Source: Flavobacterium zepuense
GTDB lineage: Bacteria > Bacteroidota > Bacteroidia > Flavobacteriales > Flavobacteriaceae
DNA length: 64,000 bases
Assembly (NCBI RefSeq): GCF_007097145.1
Contig: NZ_VJVZ01000006.1
Span: 213,303 to 277,302 of the forward strand
Reading direction: 5' to 3'
The position numbers and the translations under genes were made by a program. Positions 1-8,993 of the stretch are shown here, piece after piece. The notes beneath the pieces are model-generated. The model saw only the letters and a list, made by a program, of their open reading frames with translations, searched no databases and was not told where the DNA came from. Every line of letters begins with the position of its first letter. Within the stretch, counting starts at the first letter, position 1.

Positions 1-18
1 TAATCTTAAAATAATATT

Positions 19-2001
19 ATGAAGAAATCTTACCTTATTATCGCGTTTGGGCTTGCAATTACAACTCAGGCCCAAACTCCACAAGAAGTTGCTAAAATAA
101 CTTCGGATTATGACATTCCCAAACTTACTGCACTAAGTAAGGATTTTAAAGCTTTAGCAGAAAAGGAGAAAGCCTCTGCTATGGTTCTTGCAAAACAAAA
201 CGGATGGCCAATTACCATACAAAACCCCGATGGGAGCTTTAGTGAGTTAATTAAAGTAATTGACGACGCACCTATATATTATTCAACAAGCAATGTTAAC
301 GCGGCAAGATCTACGCGAACAAATTTTTTAAACTCAGGCGGTGCATTAGGTACCAATTTAGATGGTAATAACATGAAAGTTCATGTTTGGGATGGCGGGG
401 GTGTACGTAGCACACACCAGGAACTTACCGGTAGGGTAACTTATGGTGATTCACCCAATATAAGTATTCTATCTAACAATAATCATGCTACCCATGTTAC
501 AGGTACAATTATTGCAAAAGGCATAACTGCAATCGCCAAAGGCATGGCAACAAAAGCTTCGGCTACTACTTACGACTGGACCAATGATCTTAGCGAAGCT
601 ATGGCGGCTACAACAACCGGAATGCTGTTATCTAATCATTCTTATGGTATTGGTGAATCTCCGTCTAATCCAATTCCCGATTGGCTATTTGGAGCTTATA
701 ACGCTGATTCTAAGAATTGGGATTATGTAATGTACAATGCTCCTTACTATTTAATGGTTGCATCTGCAGGTAATGACGGTTTACAAAATTATAACGACAC
801 TCCATTAGCTCAGGGATATGATAAATTAACACATTTTAAAGTATCTAAAAACAGTCTTGTTGTAGCCAATGCGCAAGATGCTGTTATAGATAACAATGGT
901 AAACTTATTTCTGTAAACATCAATAATACGAGTAGCCAGGGACCTACAGATGATCTAAGAATAAAACCCGATATTAGCGGTAATGGTACAGATGTGTATT
1001 CCACATACTATACTACTAATATCGCCTATGAAACGTTATCCGGTACATCTATGGCAGCTCCAAATGTAACTGGTACCTTATTACTGCTACAGGAGTACAG
1101 CCGCAATTTAAATGGGGTATTTATGAAAGCCGCCACGCTAAAGGGCCTTGCTATGCATACTGCAGATGATTTTAATGTCCAGGGGCCGGACGCTATTAGC
1201 GGATGGGGCTTGCTTAATGGATTAAAAGCTGCAAAAGCTATGTCTGGTAACGGTACTACAAGTATTGTAGATGAAAGGATACTTGCAAATAATGAGAGCT
1301 ACTTTATAACGGTAAATTCCGATGGTGTAAGTCCGCTCGAAGCCTCAATTTCCTGGACGGATAAGCAGCCACCAAGCGTACAGGAAACGGCTTCAGACAT
1401 AAATGAAAATACTCCAAAGCTAATGGAAGATCTTGATATCAGAATAATAAAAAATGCAACAACTTACTACCCGTATAAACTTTTAACTGCTACCACTAAT
1501 GGCCTTGGAGATAATACAAGAGATCCTTTTGAAAAAGTTACAGTAAATAATGCATCAGGACAATATACAATATCCGTAAAGCATAAAGGTACTTTGATAG
1601 GTGCAAACAAAGCTTACTCTTTAATTATAACGGGAATAACCTCGCCTGTTAGTTCAGGTAAAATGGCTTTAGCTGATGATAAAAAAGAAACCGGCAATCA
1701 AAATGCCCAGATAATAACTGTAGGCGAAGCAGTTATAAATTCGGTTAACTCAAATTCCGGTTTTAATGCACTAACAATGTATCCTAACCCTACATCATCT
1801 TTAGTAACGCTAAACCTTGCGAATGGAAAAATAGTATCGTTATCAATTATGAGCATTGATGGGAAAATTGTAAATATCAAGATGATTGACGCTGCCACCA
1901 CAGCAGATTTAGATGTTAGTATGTTAGAAAAAGGTATATACATTGTAGCTGTACAAACAAACGATGGAAAAACTTACAGCGAAAAATTGTTCATAAAATA
2001 A
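19..2001 (+). CDS. S8 subtilisin-like protease with T9SS sorting tail
   Basis: This 660-residue secreted serine protease begins with a signal peptide of about 18 residues ending near TQAQ. The subtilase triad is visible as Asp125 (VHVWDGG), His156 (NHATHVTG) and Ser344 (SGTSMAAPNV), with the oxyanion Asn at 252 (ASAGNDG). A beta-rich region follows. From about residue 585 the tail has the form of a type A T9SS sorting domain, with MYPNPTSS, a GKIV turn, LEKGIYIV and a basic end (KLFIK). In this family the tail directs export through the type IX system, so the protease should be released or surface-anchored. Its natural substrate is unknown. A PorX-type T9SS regulator is encoded at 34815. The upstream promoter lies outside the window. 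Confidence 0.93.
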   Translation: MKKSYLIIAFGLAITTQAQTPQEVAKITSDYDIPKLTALSKDFKALAEKEKASAMVLAKQNGWPITIQNPDGSFSELIKVIDDAPIYYSTSNVNAARSTRTNFLNSGGALGTNLDGNNMKVHVWDGGGVRSTHQELTGRVTYGDSPNISILSNNNHATHVTGTIIAKGITAIAKGMATKASATTYDWTNDLSEAMAATTTGMLLSNHSYGIGESPSNPIPDWLFGAYNADSKNWDYVMYNAPYYLMVASAGNDGLQNYNDTPLAQGYDKLTHFKVSKNSLVVANAQDAVIDNNGKLISVNINNTSSQGPTDDLRIKPDISGNGTDVYSTYYTTNIAYETLSGTSMAAPNVTGTLLLLQEYSRNLNGVFMKAATLKGLAMHTADDFNVQGPDAISGWGLLNGLKAAKAMSGNGTTSIVDERILANNESYFITVNSDGVSPLEASISWTDKQPPSVQETASDINENTPKLMEDLDIRIIKNATTYYPYKLLTATTNGLGDNTRDPFEKVTVNNASGQYTISVKHKGTLIGANKAYSLIITGITSPVSSGKMALADDKKETGNQNAQIITVGEAVINSVNSNSGFNALTMYPNPTSSLVTLNLANGKIVSLSIMSIDGKIVNIKMIDAATTADLDVSMLEKGIYIVAVQTNDGKTYSEKLFIK

Positions 2002-2022
2002 TAATGATTATTTAGTACATAT

Positions 2023-2049
2023 AAAGCCCTATGCGTTGCATAGGGCTTT
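2023..2049. terminator. Bidirectional terminator hairpin
   Basis: A perfect 12-bp stem (AAAGCCCTATGC paired with GCATAGGGCTTT) closes a 3-nt loop. It is bordered by A/T-rich sequence on both sides and sits between the convergent protease and Sua5-family genes, so it can serve both. Confidence 0.85.
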
Positions 2050-2079
2050 ATATTTAAAAGCTATATATATATATAATTG

Positions 2080-2700
2080 CTAAAAAATATCCGGGTCGCC
2101 TTTACCTTCCCTTACCACCACCGGCTCATCTCCCGAAAGATCGATAATTGTAGAGGCCACATTATCGCCATAACCGCCGTCAATTACCACATCTACAAGG
2201 TTTTGCCATTTCTCAAAGATCAATTCCGGGTCCGTTGAGTACTCAATTACTTCATCATCATCATAAATAGAGGTAGAAACTATAGGGTTACCTAAAAGCT
2301 TCACTATTTCTATGGCAATGTTGTTATCCGGCACACGGATACCTACCGTAGTTTTGTTTTTAAAAGCCTTGGGAAGGTTGTTGTTACCGGGTAAAATAAA
2401 GGTATAAGCGCCTGGTAAAGAGCGCTTAAGAATTTTAAAAGTAGCGGTATCAATTTGCTTTACGTAGTCGGATATATTACTCAGATCGCTGCATACAAAC
2501 GAGAAGTTAGCCTTCTCCAGCTTGATGCCTTTTATCTTGGCAATCCGCTCTAAGGCTTTGGTATTGGTAATATCGCAGCCCAAACCATATACAGTATCAG
2601 TAGGATAGATAATTATACCGCCATCCTGCAATACCTTTACAACACGGGCAATCTCCTTCTCATTAGGGTTTTGAGGGTATATTTTTATAAACTGGGCCAT
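2080..2700 (-). CDS. L-threonylcarbamoyladenylate synthase, Sua5/YrdC/TsaC family
   Basis: This 206-residue cytosolic protein makes threonylcarbamoyl-AMP from threonine, bicarbonate and ATP, the first step of tRNA t6A37 modification. The YrdC-fold signatures are present: GGIIIYPTDTVYGLGCD near residues 27-43, the basic LPGAYTFIL stretch, and VGIRVPDN followed by NPIVSTS. The length matches the short form without the extra Sua5 C-terminal domain. A second t6A gene, tsaE, lies at 36385. A degenerate GGTTT-type repeat sits directly upstream of the start. Recognition is by motif and length, and assignment to the family is firm. Confidence 0.9.
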   Translation of the reverse strand: MAQFIKIYPQNPNEKEIARVVKVLQDGGIIIYPTDTVYGLGCDITNTKALERIAKIKGIKLEKANFSFVCSDLSNISDYVKQIDTATFKILKRSLPGAYTFILPGNNNLPKAFKNKTTVGIRVPDNNIAIEIVKLLGNPIVSTSIYDDDEVIEYSTDPELIFEKWQNLVDVVIDGGYGDNVASTIIDLSGDEPVVVREGKGDPDIF

Positions 2701-2703
2701 AAC

Positions 2704-2738
2704 AAAGTTCAGGGTTTAGGGTTCAAAGTTTGGGGTTG
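2704..2738. repeat. Degenerate GGGTTT/AAGTTT repeat
   Basis: This short tract is built from related words (GTTCAGGGTTTAGGG, GTTCAAAGTTTGGGG) immediately upstream of the Sua5-family start. It resembles low-complexity intergenic words seen in flavobacterial genomes. No function is visible. Confidence 0.4.
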
Positions 2739-2810
2739 TAACTCATATTCATAAAGTTACGGCATATTAAGCAGGTACGAAAAGTATTAACAAATTTTAA
2801 TACTTATGCG

Positions 2811-3323
2811 CTACTCAAAATTGTCGTAAATGCGCTCAAACTCCTTCATATTCTCCCATTTTTGGCGAAATGCCTCATTTTGAACGGCAGCAATACGCGC
2901 TTTAAAATTTGGCGCCATGCCGTTAGCCACCACATAGTCAACTACTTGCTTATATGAATTTAGCATGCTTTTATAGAATGAGCCATAGCGCATTTCGCGC
3001 TTAGCAGAGTATTTTTGGGCGGTTTCTATGTTAAACAGCATAATATCAGCCAGTACGAAAGGGTCTACGCCCAGCGTTAAAAAGTGTTTTATGTATTTTT
3101 GTGCTACAGACCGCCTTAGTTTAGGGCGTTTACTCTTCGTTGGGAAGTACTCATTGGCAATCTTAACCTTAGCTTCCTGCTCCAGCTTCTCCTCCTTAGG
3201 GTTAAATACAAAGTCGTAATAGGCCTTAACATCGGCAAATTTTTCGTACAGCGCCAGCAGCTGCTCCTCCAGGTCTTCCTTGGGTAAAGAAACGAGGTAT
3301 TTTTTAAGGTTGCGTTTACTCAT
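2811..3323 (-). CDS. DUF6155-like hypothetical protein
   Basis: This 170-residue, highly charged, mostly helical protein has no signal peptide or membrane segment, so it is probably cytosolic. It begins MSKRNLKKYLVSLPKEDLEEQ and contains an FNPKEEKLEQEAKVKI segment followed by the basic KSKRPKLRRSVAQKYIKHF. That pattern matches my recollection of the DUF6155 family of flavobacteria. The function is unknown. It lies in the same direction as the Sua5-family gene but about 110 bp upstream of it, and the next gene is divergent. The family name is from memory, and the coding call itself is strong. Confidence 0.7.
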   Translation of the reverse strand: MSKRNLKKYLVSLPKEDLEEQLLALYEKFADVKAYYDFVFNPKEEKLEQEAKVKIANEYFPTKSKRPKLRRSVAQKYIKHFLTLGVDPFVLADIMLFNIETAQKYSAKREMRYGSFYKSMLNSYKQVVDYVVANGMAPNFKARIAAVQNEAFRQKWENMKEFERIYDNFE

Positions 3324-3379
3324 ATTACCCCAAAATTAAGGGATAATTTGAGTGTTGCAATAAATTATAAAAAAAGATA

Positions 3380-3408
3380 TTGAAAAAATATATAAAATAC
3401 TATTTTTG
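3380..3408 (+). promoter_or_regulatory. Bacteroidota promoter (-33 TTG, -7 TATTTTTG)
   Basis: TTG at 3380-3382 and TATTTTTG at 3401-3408 are separated by 18 bp, matching the Bacteroidota housekeeping pattern (TTTG, 17-23 bp, TAnnTTTG). The promoter overlaps the 5' end of the longest possible reading frame of the next gene, so that gene must begin downstream. Confidence 0.65.
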
Positions 3409-3451
3409 CAATTCCTTAAATAAGTCGAAAAAAACTAAACTACCTTTTACT

Positions 3452-3820
3452 GTGGAAAATCCGAGTGCACAAAAACTGATCAATAAAATACAGCTTGACC
3501 TGTTTAAAAAAGGTTTTGATGCGGAAGTATTGATAGCCGACCTTAAAAAATTACGCGAGTATTCGCTGGAAGAGCAAAACCCAGTGTTAACTAAAGCTAT
3601 ACGCTTAACGTATGAGCACCTGGAGGCAAACGGAGCTTTGCTTATCCCTATCCCTGATGATGAGCCTTTAGAAGAAGGTGAAGAAGCTACACCAGCTGCC
3701 ACTCCTACCGAGAACGATCTTGATAGCCTTGAATATTTAATTTCGCTTTTTAGCGATCTTAGCCATAAAAATAACCTGTTAGACCTTAAAGAATACAACA
3801 AAGCGTTCCTTGCTTTTTAG
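3452..3820 (+). CDS. Conserved hypothetical protein, GTG start
   Basis: This protein of about 122 residues is soluble, helical and acidic towards its end. It starts VENPSAQKLINKIQ and carries a low-complexity EEGEEATPAATPTE linker near residues 72-86. I chose GTG at 3452 because a promoter occupies 3380-3408 and the residues encoded before 3452 are lysine/tyrosine-rich and unlike a real N-terminus. No enzymatic motif is visible and I do not recognise a function. A strong terminator follows directly, so it is probably transcribed alone. Confidence 0.75.
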   Translation: MENPSAQKLINKIQLDLFKKGFDAEVLIADLKKLREYSLEEQNPVLTKAIRLTYEHLEANGALLIPIPDDEPLEEGEEATPAATPTENDLDSLEYLISLFSDLSHKNNLLDLKEYNKAFLAF

Positions 3821-3846
3821 TAACTTATAAGTTCTTACAAGATCTA

Positions 3847-3874
3847 AAGCCGTTTGTTTACAAGCGGCTTTTTT
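3847..3874 (+). terminator. Rho-independent terminator
   Basis: The stem AAGCCGTTTG / CAAGCGGCTT (one G-T pair) with a TTTA loop runs into TTTTTT, 26 bp after the hypothetical gene ending at 3820. Confidence 0.85.
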
Positions 3875-3952
3875 ATTTGCGTAATTTCCTGCTTATAGTG
3901 CATTATCAAAACCATGTCTTACTTACCTTTGCAAAAATTTTAAAAATTCATT

Positions 3953-4240
3953 ATGGTTCGTTTCTTTAAAATAATAGCAACCCTGGAGGGTATTTCTTTG
4001 CTTATATTGTTCTTTATAGCCATGCCGCTAAAGTATTTTTTTGATACGCCTGAGTTTATACGCCCGGCGGGAATGGCACACGGCGTACTTTTTATAGGGT
4101 ATGTTGTGTTGGCTTTTATGCTAAAAATGGAACAGGAGTGGCCGGTTAAAAAGCTGCTTATTGTATTGTTAGCTTCTGTTGTGCCGTTTGGCACTTTTTA
4201 CATTGAGTGGAAATACTTTGGCAAGCAGCAGAACAGCTAA
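3953..4240 (+). CDS. DUF3817 small membrane protein
   Basis: This 95-residue inner-membrane protein has three hydrophobic segments (about residues 5-25, 40-60 and 65-85). The motif TLEGISLLILFFIAMPLKY near the N-terminus and PAGMAHGVLFIGYV in the middle are characteristic of DUF3817, whose function is unknown. A -7 box TACCTTTG lies at 3924-3931. The stop codon overlaps the preferred ATG of the following MscS gene (TAATG), suggesting translational coupling. Confidence 0.85.
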   Translation: MVRFFKIIATLEGISLLILFFIAMPLKYFFDTPEFIRPAGMAHGVLFIGYVVLAFMLKMEQEWPVKKLLIVLLASVVPFGTFYIEWKYFGKQQNS

Positions 4241-5490
4241 TGAAAGAAAAGGAATATAACTGGCTGTACACCATTTTAAGGGATATGGATTTTAGCCGTA
4301 CAACATCGTTGTATGCTAACCTTATCTTTAACCTTATTGTTATTGCAATTATTACAATAATCATAGATAAGGTTGCCAAAAAAGTGCTGGTTGTGGTAAT
4401 GAATCTTATTGCCCGTAAAACAAAAACATCGTTTGATGATTTTGTTGTGCAAAATAAAACGCCACAGTATGTTGCCCACTTAATACCGCTTGTGTTTATT
4501 TATAAGGTGGTACCGTTGGCCTTAAAATCATTTACCTACTGGGAATATGTCTTTTCTAAGGGTATTACAGCTTTTATATTATTGCTTAGCCTCTGGATCA
4601 TCCGCAGTATATTTAACTCGCTTAGAGACTACCTAAAACTGCAACCAGACTATAATGATAAACCTATTGACAGCTACATACAGGTTGTCATGATCATGCT
4701 ATGGATATTTGCTATTACAGCAATAGTGCTTATTCTCTTTAATACCTCTATGACGGCGCTTATCAGTACTTTTGGTGCTATTTCTGCCTTAGTAATTGTT
4801 ATCTTTAAAGATACTATCCTGGGTTTGGTGGCCAGCATTCAGGTTACGATAAATGACATTGTAAGAATTGGCGACTGGATAACTATTGAGAAATTTGGTG
4901 CCGATGGCGATGTTATAGAAATTAACCTTGCAACCGTTAAGGTTAGGAATTTTGATAACACCACCACAACTATACCTACGTACAGCCTTATATCCGACTC
5001 TTTTAAGAACTGGCGCGGTATGCTGGATTCTGACGGCAGGCGCATTAAGCGCCATATTCTTATAAAAGCCAATAGTGTACGCTTTTTACACGAAAGTGAG
5101 TTAGCCGACCTGAAAAAAATTCAACTTATATCAGATTACCTCGATAACCGAAAAGCTGATATTGATAAATATAATGAACAGAATAATATAGATAAGGCTT
5201 TATCTATTAATGGGCGCAACCTTACTAATTTAGGTGTTTTTAGAAAGTACATTACCAGTTATATAGAAAAGCACCCGGGGGTTAATAAGGACATGAACAT
5301 TATGTGCCGCCACCTTCAACCAACCGAGAAAGGCATTCCTATTGAAATTTATGTATTTACAAGCGATAAGCGCTGGATAAACCACGAGTACATTATGGCC
5401 GATATTTTTGACCATATAATTGCGTCGGTAGCATATTTTGATCTTGAAATATTCGAATTACCTACCGGTAAAGGATATGTAGATGCCTAA
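4240..5490 (+). CDS. MscS-family mechanosensitive channel
   Basis: The 416-residue form starts at ATG 4240, which overlaps the DUF3817 stop codon by one base. A longer in-frame start at 4207 lies inside that gene. The protein has several N-terminal membrane segments, then the MscS pore-lining helix (ALISTFGAISALVIVIFKDT) leading into the cytoplasmic beta domain (IGDWITIEKFGADGDVIEI). The family forms channels that open under membrane tension and release solutes on osmotic downshock. The C-terminal part is longer than in classical MscS. It overlaps the end of the convergent holA gene by 4 bp. Confidence 0.88.
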   Translation: MKEKEYNWLYTILRDMDFSRTTSLYANLIFNLIVIAIITIIIDKVAKKVLVVVMNLIARKTKTSFDDFVVQNKTPQYVAHLIPLVFIYKVVPLALKSFTYWEYVFSKGITAFILLLSLWIIRSIFNSLRDYLKLQPDYNDKPIDSYIQVVMIMLWIFAITAIVLILFNTSMTALISTFGAISALVIVIFKDTILGLVASIQVTINDIVRIGDWITIEKFGADGDVIEINLATVKVRNFDNTTTTIPTYSLISDSFKNWRGMLDSDGRRIKRHILIKANSVRFLHESELADLKKIQLISDYLDNRKADIDKYNEQNNIDKALSINGRNLTNLGVFRKYITSYIEKHPGVNKDMNIMCRHLQPTEKGIPIEIYVFTSDKRWINHEYIMADIFDHIIASVAYFDLEIFELPTGKGYVDA

Positions 5491-6515
5491 TTAAATATTT
5501 TATACAGCATTTCCCTTAGCAAATCAGCCTGTGATACGGCATTAGCCCCTACCCCTTTACTCTTAACATCAATATCCCTTAACGCGCCTACAATAGCGCT
5601 CACTTTTCGCATAGGGTAATTGCGTAATGCAATATCATAATCCTTTACAAAAAACGGATTTACCTTTAGCATTTTAGCTACGTTAGCGGGGTTTTTATCC
5701 TTCAATCCATGGTACTGCAAAAGTTGAGAGAAAAACCCAAACACGAGCCCTACGGTCATTACCAAGGGGTTATCTTTAGGGTTATTGGCAAAGTAATCGG
5801 CAATTTTATACGCTTTAAGCTGATTCTTTTCGCCAATGGCTTTACGCAGCTCAAACACATTATAATCTTTACTGATGCCTATATTATCTTCTATTAACTT
5901 AGGTGTGATAGTGCTGCCGGCAGGTAAAATAATGGCAAGTTTATCAAGTTCATTGCTAATTTTACCCAAATCATTCCCTAAAAATTCCACCAGCATGGCA
6001 GCTGCTTTAGGCTCAATACTATAATTTTTACCGGCAAGTACGCGCTTAATCCAGTCGCCCACCTGGTTTTCATATAATTTTTTACTTTCAAAAACAACAC
6101 CTGCTTTATCTAAAAGCTTGGTAACTTTTTTACGCTTATCCAGCGTTTTATATTTGTAGGCAAAAACGAGCACCGTTGTAGGCTGAGGGTTTTCGGCATA
6201 GCTTTCCAGTTTTTCTATTGTGCGCGATAGTTCCTGGGCTTCCTTAACAATAACCACCTGCCTGTCGGCCATCATAGGGTAGCGTTTGGCATTAGATATA
6301 ACATCCTCTATAGTTACATCCTTACCATAAAGCACCATTTGGTTAAAGCCTTTTTCTTCTTCGGTTAAAATGTTATTTTCAATATATTCGGTAAGCTTAT
6401 CAATATAATAAGGCTCCTCGCCCATTAAAAAATAAATGGGCTTTATATTGCCCTGCTTTATCTCGTTTACAATTTTTACAACTTCGTCCACTATACTACT
6501 ATTAAATTTTAGCAT
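5487..6515 (-). CDS. holA: DNA polymerase III subunit delta
   Basis: This 342-residue protein is the clamp-loader delta subunit, which opens the beta sliding clamp in the replisome. Recognisable HolA features are IKPIYFLMGEEPYYIDKLTE near the N-terminus, the KRYPMMADRQVVIVKEAQ segment with LVFAYKYKTLDKRKK, and the helical C-terminal domain with LLQYHGLKD. As expected for delta, it lacks a Walker P-loop. The length fits the family. It is divergent from the restriction-fold gene at 6544 and its 3' end overlaps the MscS gene by 4 bp. Confidence 0.9.
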   Translation of the reverse strand: MLKFNSSIVDEVVKIVNEIKQGNIKPIYFLMGEEPYYIDKLTEYIENNILTEEEKGFNQMVLYGKDVTIEDVISNAKRYPMMADRQVVIVKEAQELSRTIEKLESYAENPQPTTVLVFAYKYKTLDKRKKVTKLLDKAGVVFESKKLYENQVGDWIKRVLAGKNYSIEPKAAAMLVEFLGNDLGKISNELDKLAIILPAGSTITPKLIEDNIGISKDYNVFELRKAIGEKNQLKAYKIADYFANNPKDNPLVMTVGLVFGFFSQLLQYHGLKDKNPANVAKMLKVNPFFVKDYDIALRNYPMRKVSAIVGALRDIDVKSKGVGANAVSQADLLREMLYKIFN

Positions 6516-6543
6516 ACAACTTCAAAAAAATTAACTTTGCACT

Positions 6544-6996
6544 ATGCAAAAGCTCAATTTTCCGGAGTATATATTCCGTTTCAAAAATAGTGAAAATAAG
6601 GTAGCTATATTTGATGAAATACGTAAAAAGTTTATCCAGCTTACGCCCGAAGAATGGGTACGCCAGCATGTAGTACACTTTTTATTAATAGAGAAAAACT
6701 TTCCTAAGTCGCATGTAAATGTCGAAAAGATTGTTAAAATAAATGGTTTGAATAAACGGTACGATATTGTTGTATTTAAACCAGATGGGTCTATTTTTTT
6801 AGTGGTTGAATGTAAGGCACCGGAAGTAAAAATATCGCAGGCAGTGTTTGATCAGATTGCACGTTATAACATGACTTTAAATTCGGTACACCTTATGGTT
6901 ACTAACGGGCTTAATCATTACTTTTGCCAGATGGACCATGAGGCCGAGCAGTATATTTTTCTGCCCGATGTGCCTGCTTACACACCTACACTATGA
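6544..6996 (+). CDS. HsdR N-terminal-like nuclease-fold protein
   Basis: This 150-residue protein consists only of the PD-(D/E)xK-like domain found at the N-terminus of type I restriction subunits (HSDR_N_2 type). Visible core residues are the Asp in YDIVVF and the ExK motif in VVECKAP near residues 91-97. No helicase or specificity subunit is nearby, so a restriction role is not supported. A housekeeping nuclease or DNA-repair role beside holA is only inference. A -7 box TAACTTTG at 6532-6539 ends 4 bp before the ATG, so the transcript may be leaderless. The stop overlaps the glycosyltransferase start (ATGA). Confidence 0.85.
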   Translation: MQKLNFPEYIFRFKNSENKVAIFDEIRKKFIQLTPEEWVRQHVVHFLLIEKNFPKSHVNVEKIVKINGLNKRYDIVVFKPDGSIFLVVECKAPEVKISQAVFDQIARYNMTLNSVHLMVTNGLNHYFCQMDHEAEQYIFLPDVPAYTPTL

Positions 6997-7979
6997 AAAG
7001 CATTGCTGTTGTAATACTTAACTGGAATGGTAAAAGGCTGCTTGAACAGTTTTTGCCCTCTGTAGTTACCCACTCCCCCGAAGCTATAATTTACGTGGCA
7101 GATAATGCCTCTACCGATGACTCTATAGCTTACCTGCAACAGGCCTGGCCGCAGATAAAGATTATTAAAAATGCGGGTAATTATGGCTTTGCAAAAGGCT
7201 ATAACGAAGCCCTGCAATTTGTGGAAGAAGATATTTATGCACTTGTTAACAGCGATGTAGAAGTTACCGCCGGATGGTTGCAACCTATTATTGATAAATT
7301 TGAGCAGGATAATGAGGTGGCAATTATTCAGCCTAAGATATTAGATTATAAAAACAAAACCTTTTTTGAGTATGCCGGTGCTGCCGGTGGCTATTTAGAT
7401 AAATATGGTTTCCCGTTTTGCAGGGGCAGGATATTTGACACAGTAGAAGAAGATATACGGCAATACGATAATGAGGTAGATATTTTATGGGCATCCGGTG
7501 CCTGTTTTTTTATTAGGAAAGACATTTACCGTGCACTTAAGGGTTTTGATGAAGACTTTTTTGCACATATGGAAGAAATAGACCTTTGCTGGAGGGCTTT
7601 TAATAAGAACCATAAAGTAATATTTTGTCCGCAATCGGTCATTTATCATGTAGGTGGCGCTACACTTAATAGTACTAATCCACACAAAACATTTTTGAAT
7701 TTCAGAAACTCGTTGTGGATGCTTACAAAGAACTTACCCGCAGGAAAATTATTCCCAATTATATTTGTCAGGCTGGCAATGGACGGAATGGCATGTGTAA
7801 GATTTTTAATGCAGGGAAAACCGGCGCACACGTGGGCAATCCTCAAATCGCACTTTTACTATTTCTTAAAATTATTTTACTTTCTAAACAAAAGAGAATC
7901 AAAACACTACAGTAATTATTACAAAATAAACAGCATTACTTACAAATATTTTGTTAAAAACGGCAAGGTGTTTGATTAA
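6993..7979 (+). CDS. Family 2 glycosyltransferase
   Basis: This 328-residue GT-A enzyme begins VVILNWNGKRLLEQFLPSV, followed by the nucleotide-binding VADNASTDDS and the DxD-like VNSDVEV, then SGACFFIRKD and FFAHMEEIDLCWRA. This layout is typical of rhamnosyltransferase-like GT2 proteins. The donor and acceptor sugars cannot be read from the sequence, but a role in lipopolysaccharide or capsule assembly is likely. The C-terminus is basic and aromatic-rich, suitable for membrane association. It overlaps the preceding nuclease-fold gene by 4 bp. Confidence 0.9.
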   Translation: MKSIAVVILNWNGKRLLEQFLPSVVTHSPEAIIYVADNASTDDSIAYLQQAWPQIKIIKNAGNYGFAKGYNEALQFVEEDIYALVNSDVEVTAGWLQPIIDKFEQDNEVAIIQPKILDYKNKTFFEYAGAAGGYLDKYGFPFCRGRIFDTVEEDIRQYDNEVDILWASGACFFIRKDIYRALKGFDEDFFAHMEEIDLCWRAFNKNHKVIFCPQSVIYHVGGATLNSTNPHKTFLNFRNSLWMLTKNLPAGKLFPIIFVRLAMDGMACVRFLMQGKPAHTWAILKSHFYYFLKLFYFLNKRESKHYSNYYKINSITYKYFVKNGKVFD

Positions 7980-8062
7980 CTATTTAACAATAGTTTATAG
8001 ATATAGACGTTAGTAATTTTGAGATTAATAGTAATTTTGTTAAAATTTTAAATCAGTAACTT

Positions 8063-8896
8063 ATGAAAAGAAGCATTTTAATACTTTCGCTAGCAGCTTT
8101 GACGCTGGGTTCGTGCGGATCTAAGAAAAAGATCGCCGAGCTGGAAGCTAAGAACAAGGAGATCCAGGATCTGCTAAATTCTGCAACTGTTAAACTAAAT
8201 ACCTGCCTTGCAGAGAAAGATGGTTTAACACAGCGTATTGATGATCTAAAAAATACCAATACAGATCTTATCAATACAAGAGACCAGATTACAACGCTAT
8301 CTTCTAAGGGAGCAGCAAATCTTGAGAAATCTTTAGAAAGCCTAAAAGAGAAAGACCTTAAAATAACAAGGCTTCAGGATGCACTTACCCGTAAAGACTC
8401 TGTAACCATTGCATTAGTTACAAGTATTAAACGTGCCGTAGGTGTTAACGACCCGGATATTGAGGTAAACGTAGAAAAAGGCGTGGTTTACATCTCTATT
8501 GCTGATAAACTATTATTTAAAAGTGGTAGCTATGACGTAACTGACAGGGCTAAAGAAATTTTAGGTAAAGTTGCTAAGATCGTTCAGGACAAACCAGATT
8601 TTGAATGTATGGTAGAAGGTCATACTGATAATGTGCCTATTAAAAACACTGTACTTATAGATAACTGGGATTTAAGTGTTAAACGTGCTACATCTATTGT
8701 AAGGATTTTACAAAAAGACTTTGGTATAGATCCTAAACGTTTAGTAGCATCAGGCCGTGGCGAGTATATTCCTTTAGACAGCAACACGTCTCCTGAAGGC
8801 AGGGCTAAAAACAGAAGGACGAGAATACTTGTACTTCCTAAAATCGACCAGTTTTACGACATGATCGAAAAAGAAATGAAAAACCAGACTAAGTAA
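8063..8896 (+). CDS. OmpA-family lipoprotein
   Basis: This 277-residue protein carries a lipobox ending at Cys18 (LTLGSC), a coiled-coil stretch of about 100 residues rich in K/E/L (for example IAELEAKNKEIQDLL), and a C-terminal OmpA-like peptidoglycan-binding domain from about residue 145 (LLFKSGSYDV, VEGHTDNVPI, NWDLSVKRA, ASGRGEYIP, RRTRI). It should be anchored in the outer membrane and tie it to peptidoglycan. Two TAATTTTG boxes (8014-8021 and 8032-8039) are candidate -7 elements. A strong terminator follows, so it is probably monocistronic. Confidence 0.92.
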   Translation: MKRSILILSLAALTLGSCGSKKKIAELEAKNKEIQDLLNSATVKLNTCLAEKDGLTQRIDDLKNTNTDLINTRDQITTLSSKGAANLEKSLESLKEKDLKITRLQDALTRKDSVTIALVTSIKRAVGVNDPDIEVNVEKGVVYISIADKLLFKSGSYDVTDRAKEILGKVAKIVQDKPDFECMVEGHTDNVPIKNTVLIDNWDLSVKRATSIVRILQKDFGIDPKRLVASGRGEYIPLDSNTSPEGRAKNRRTRILVLPKIDQFYDMIEKEMKNQTK

Positions 8897-8910
8897 TTAG
8901 TTAATATACC

Positions 8911-8943
8911 AAAAGGGCGGCCGTAACAACGAGCCGCCCTTTT
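8911..8943 (+). terminator. Strong Rho-independent terminator
   Basis: The perfect 11-bp G/C-rich stem AAAAGGGCGGC / GCCGCCCTTTT is followed by a T run, 14 bp after the OmpA-family gene. Confidence 0.92.
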
Positions 8944-8993
8944 TTATACCCACCGGTTAAAAACTCCCGTTTTATTTTTATAATTTAGCCACC

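Noticed and set aside
3380..3451. N-terminal extension of the hypothetical gene at 3452
   Set aside because: The extension covers a well-spaced promoter, so the shorter GTG start is preferred.
6544..6996. Type I restriction system
   Set aside because: Only the N-terminal nuclease-like domain is present; there is no helicase, HsdM or HsdS gene near it.
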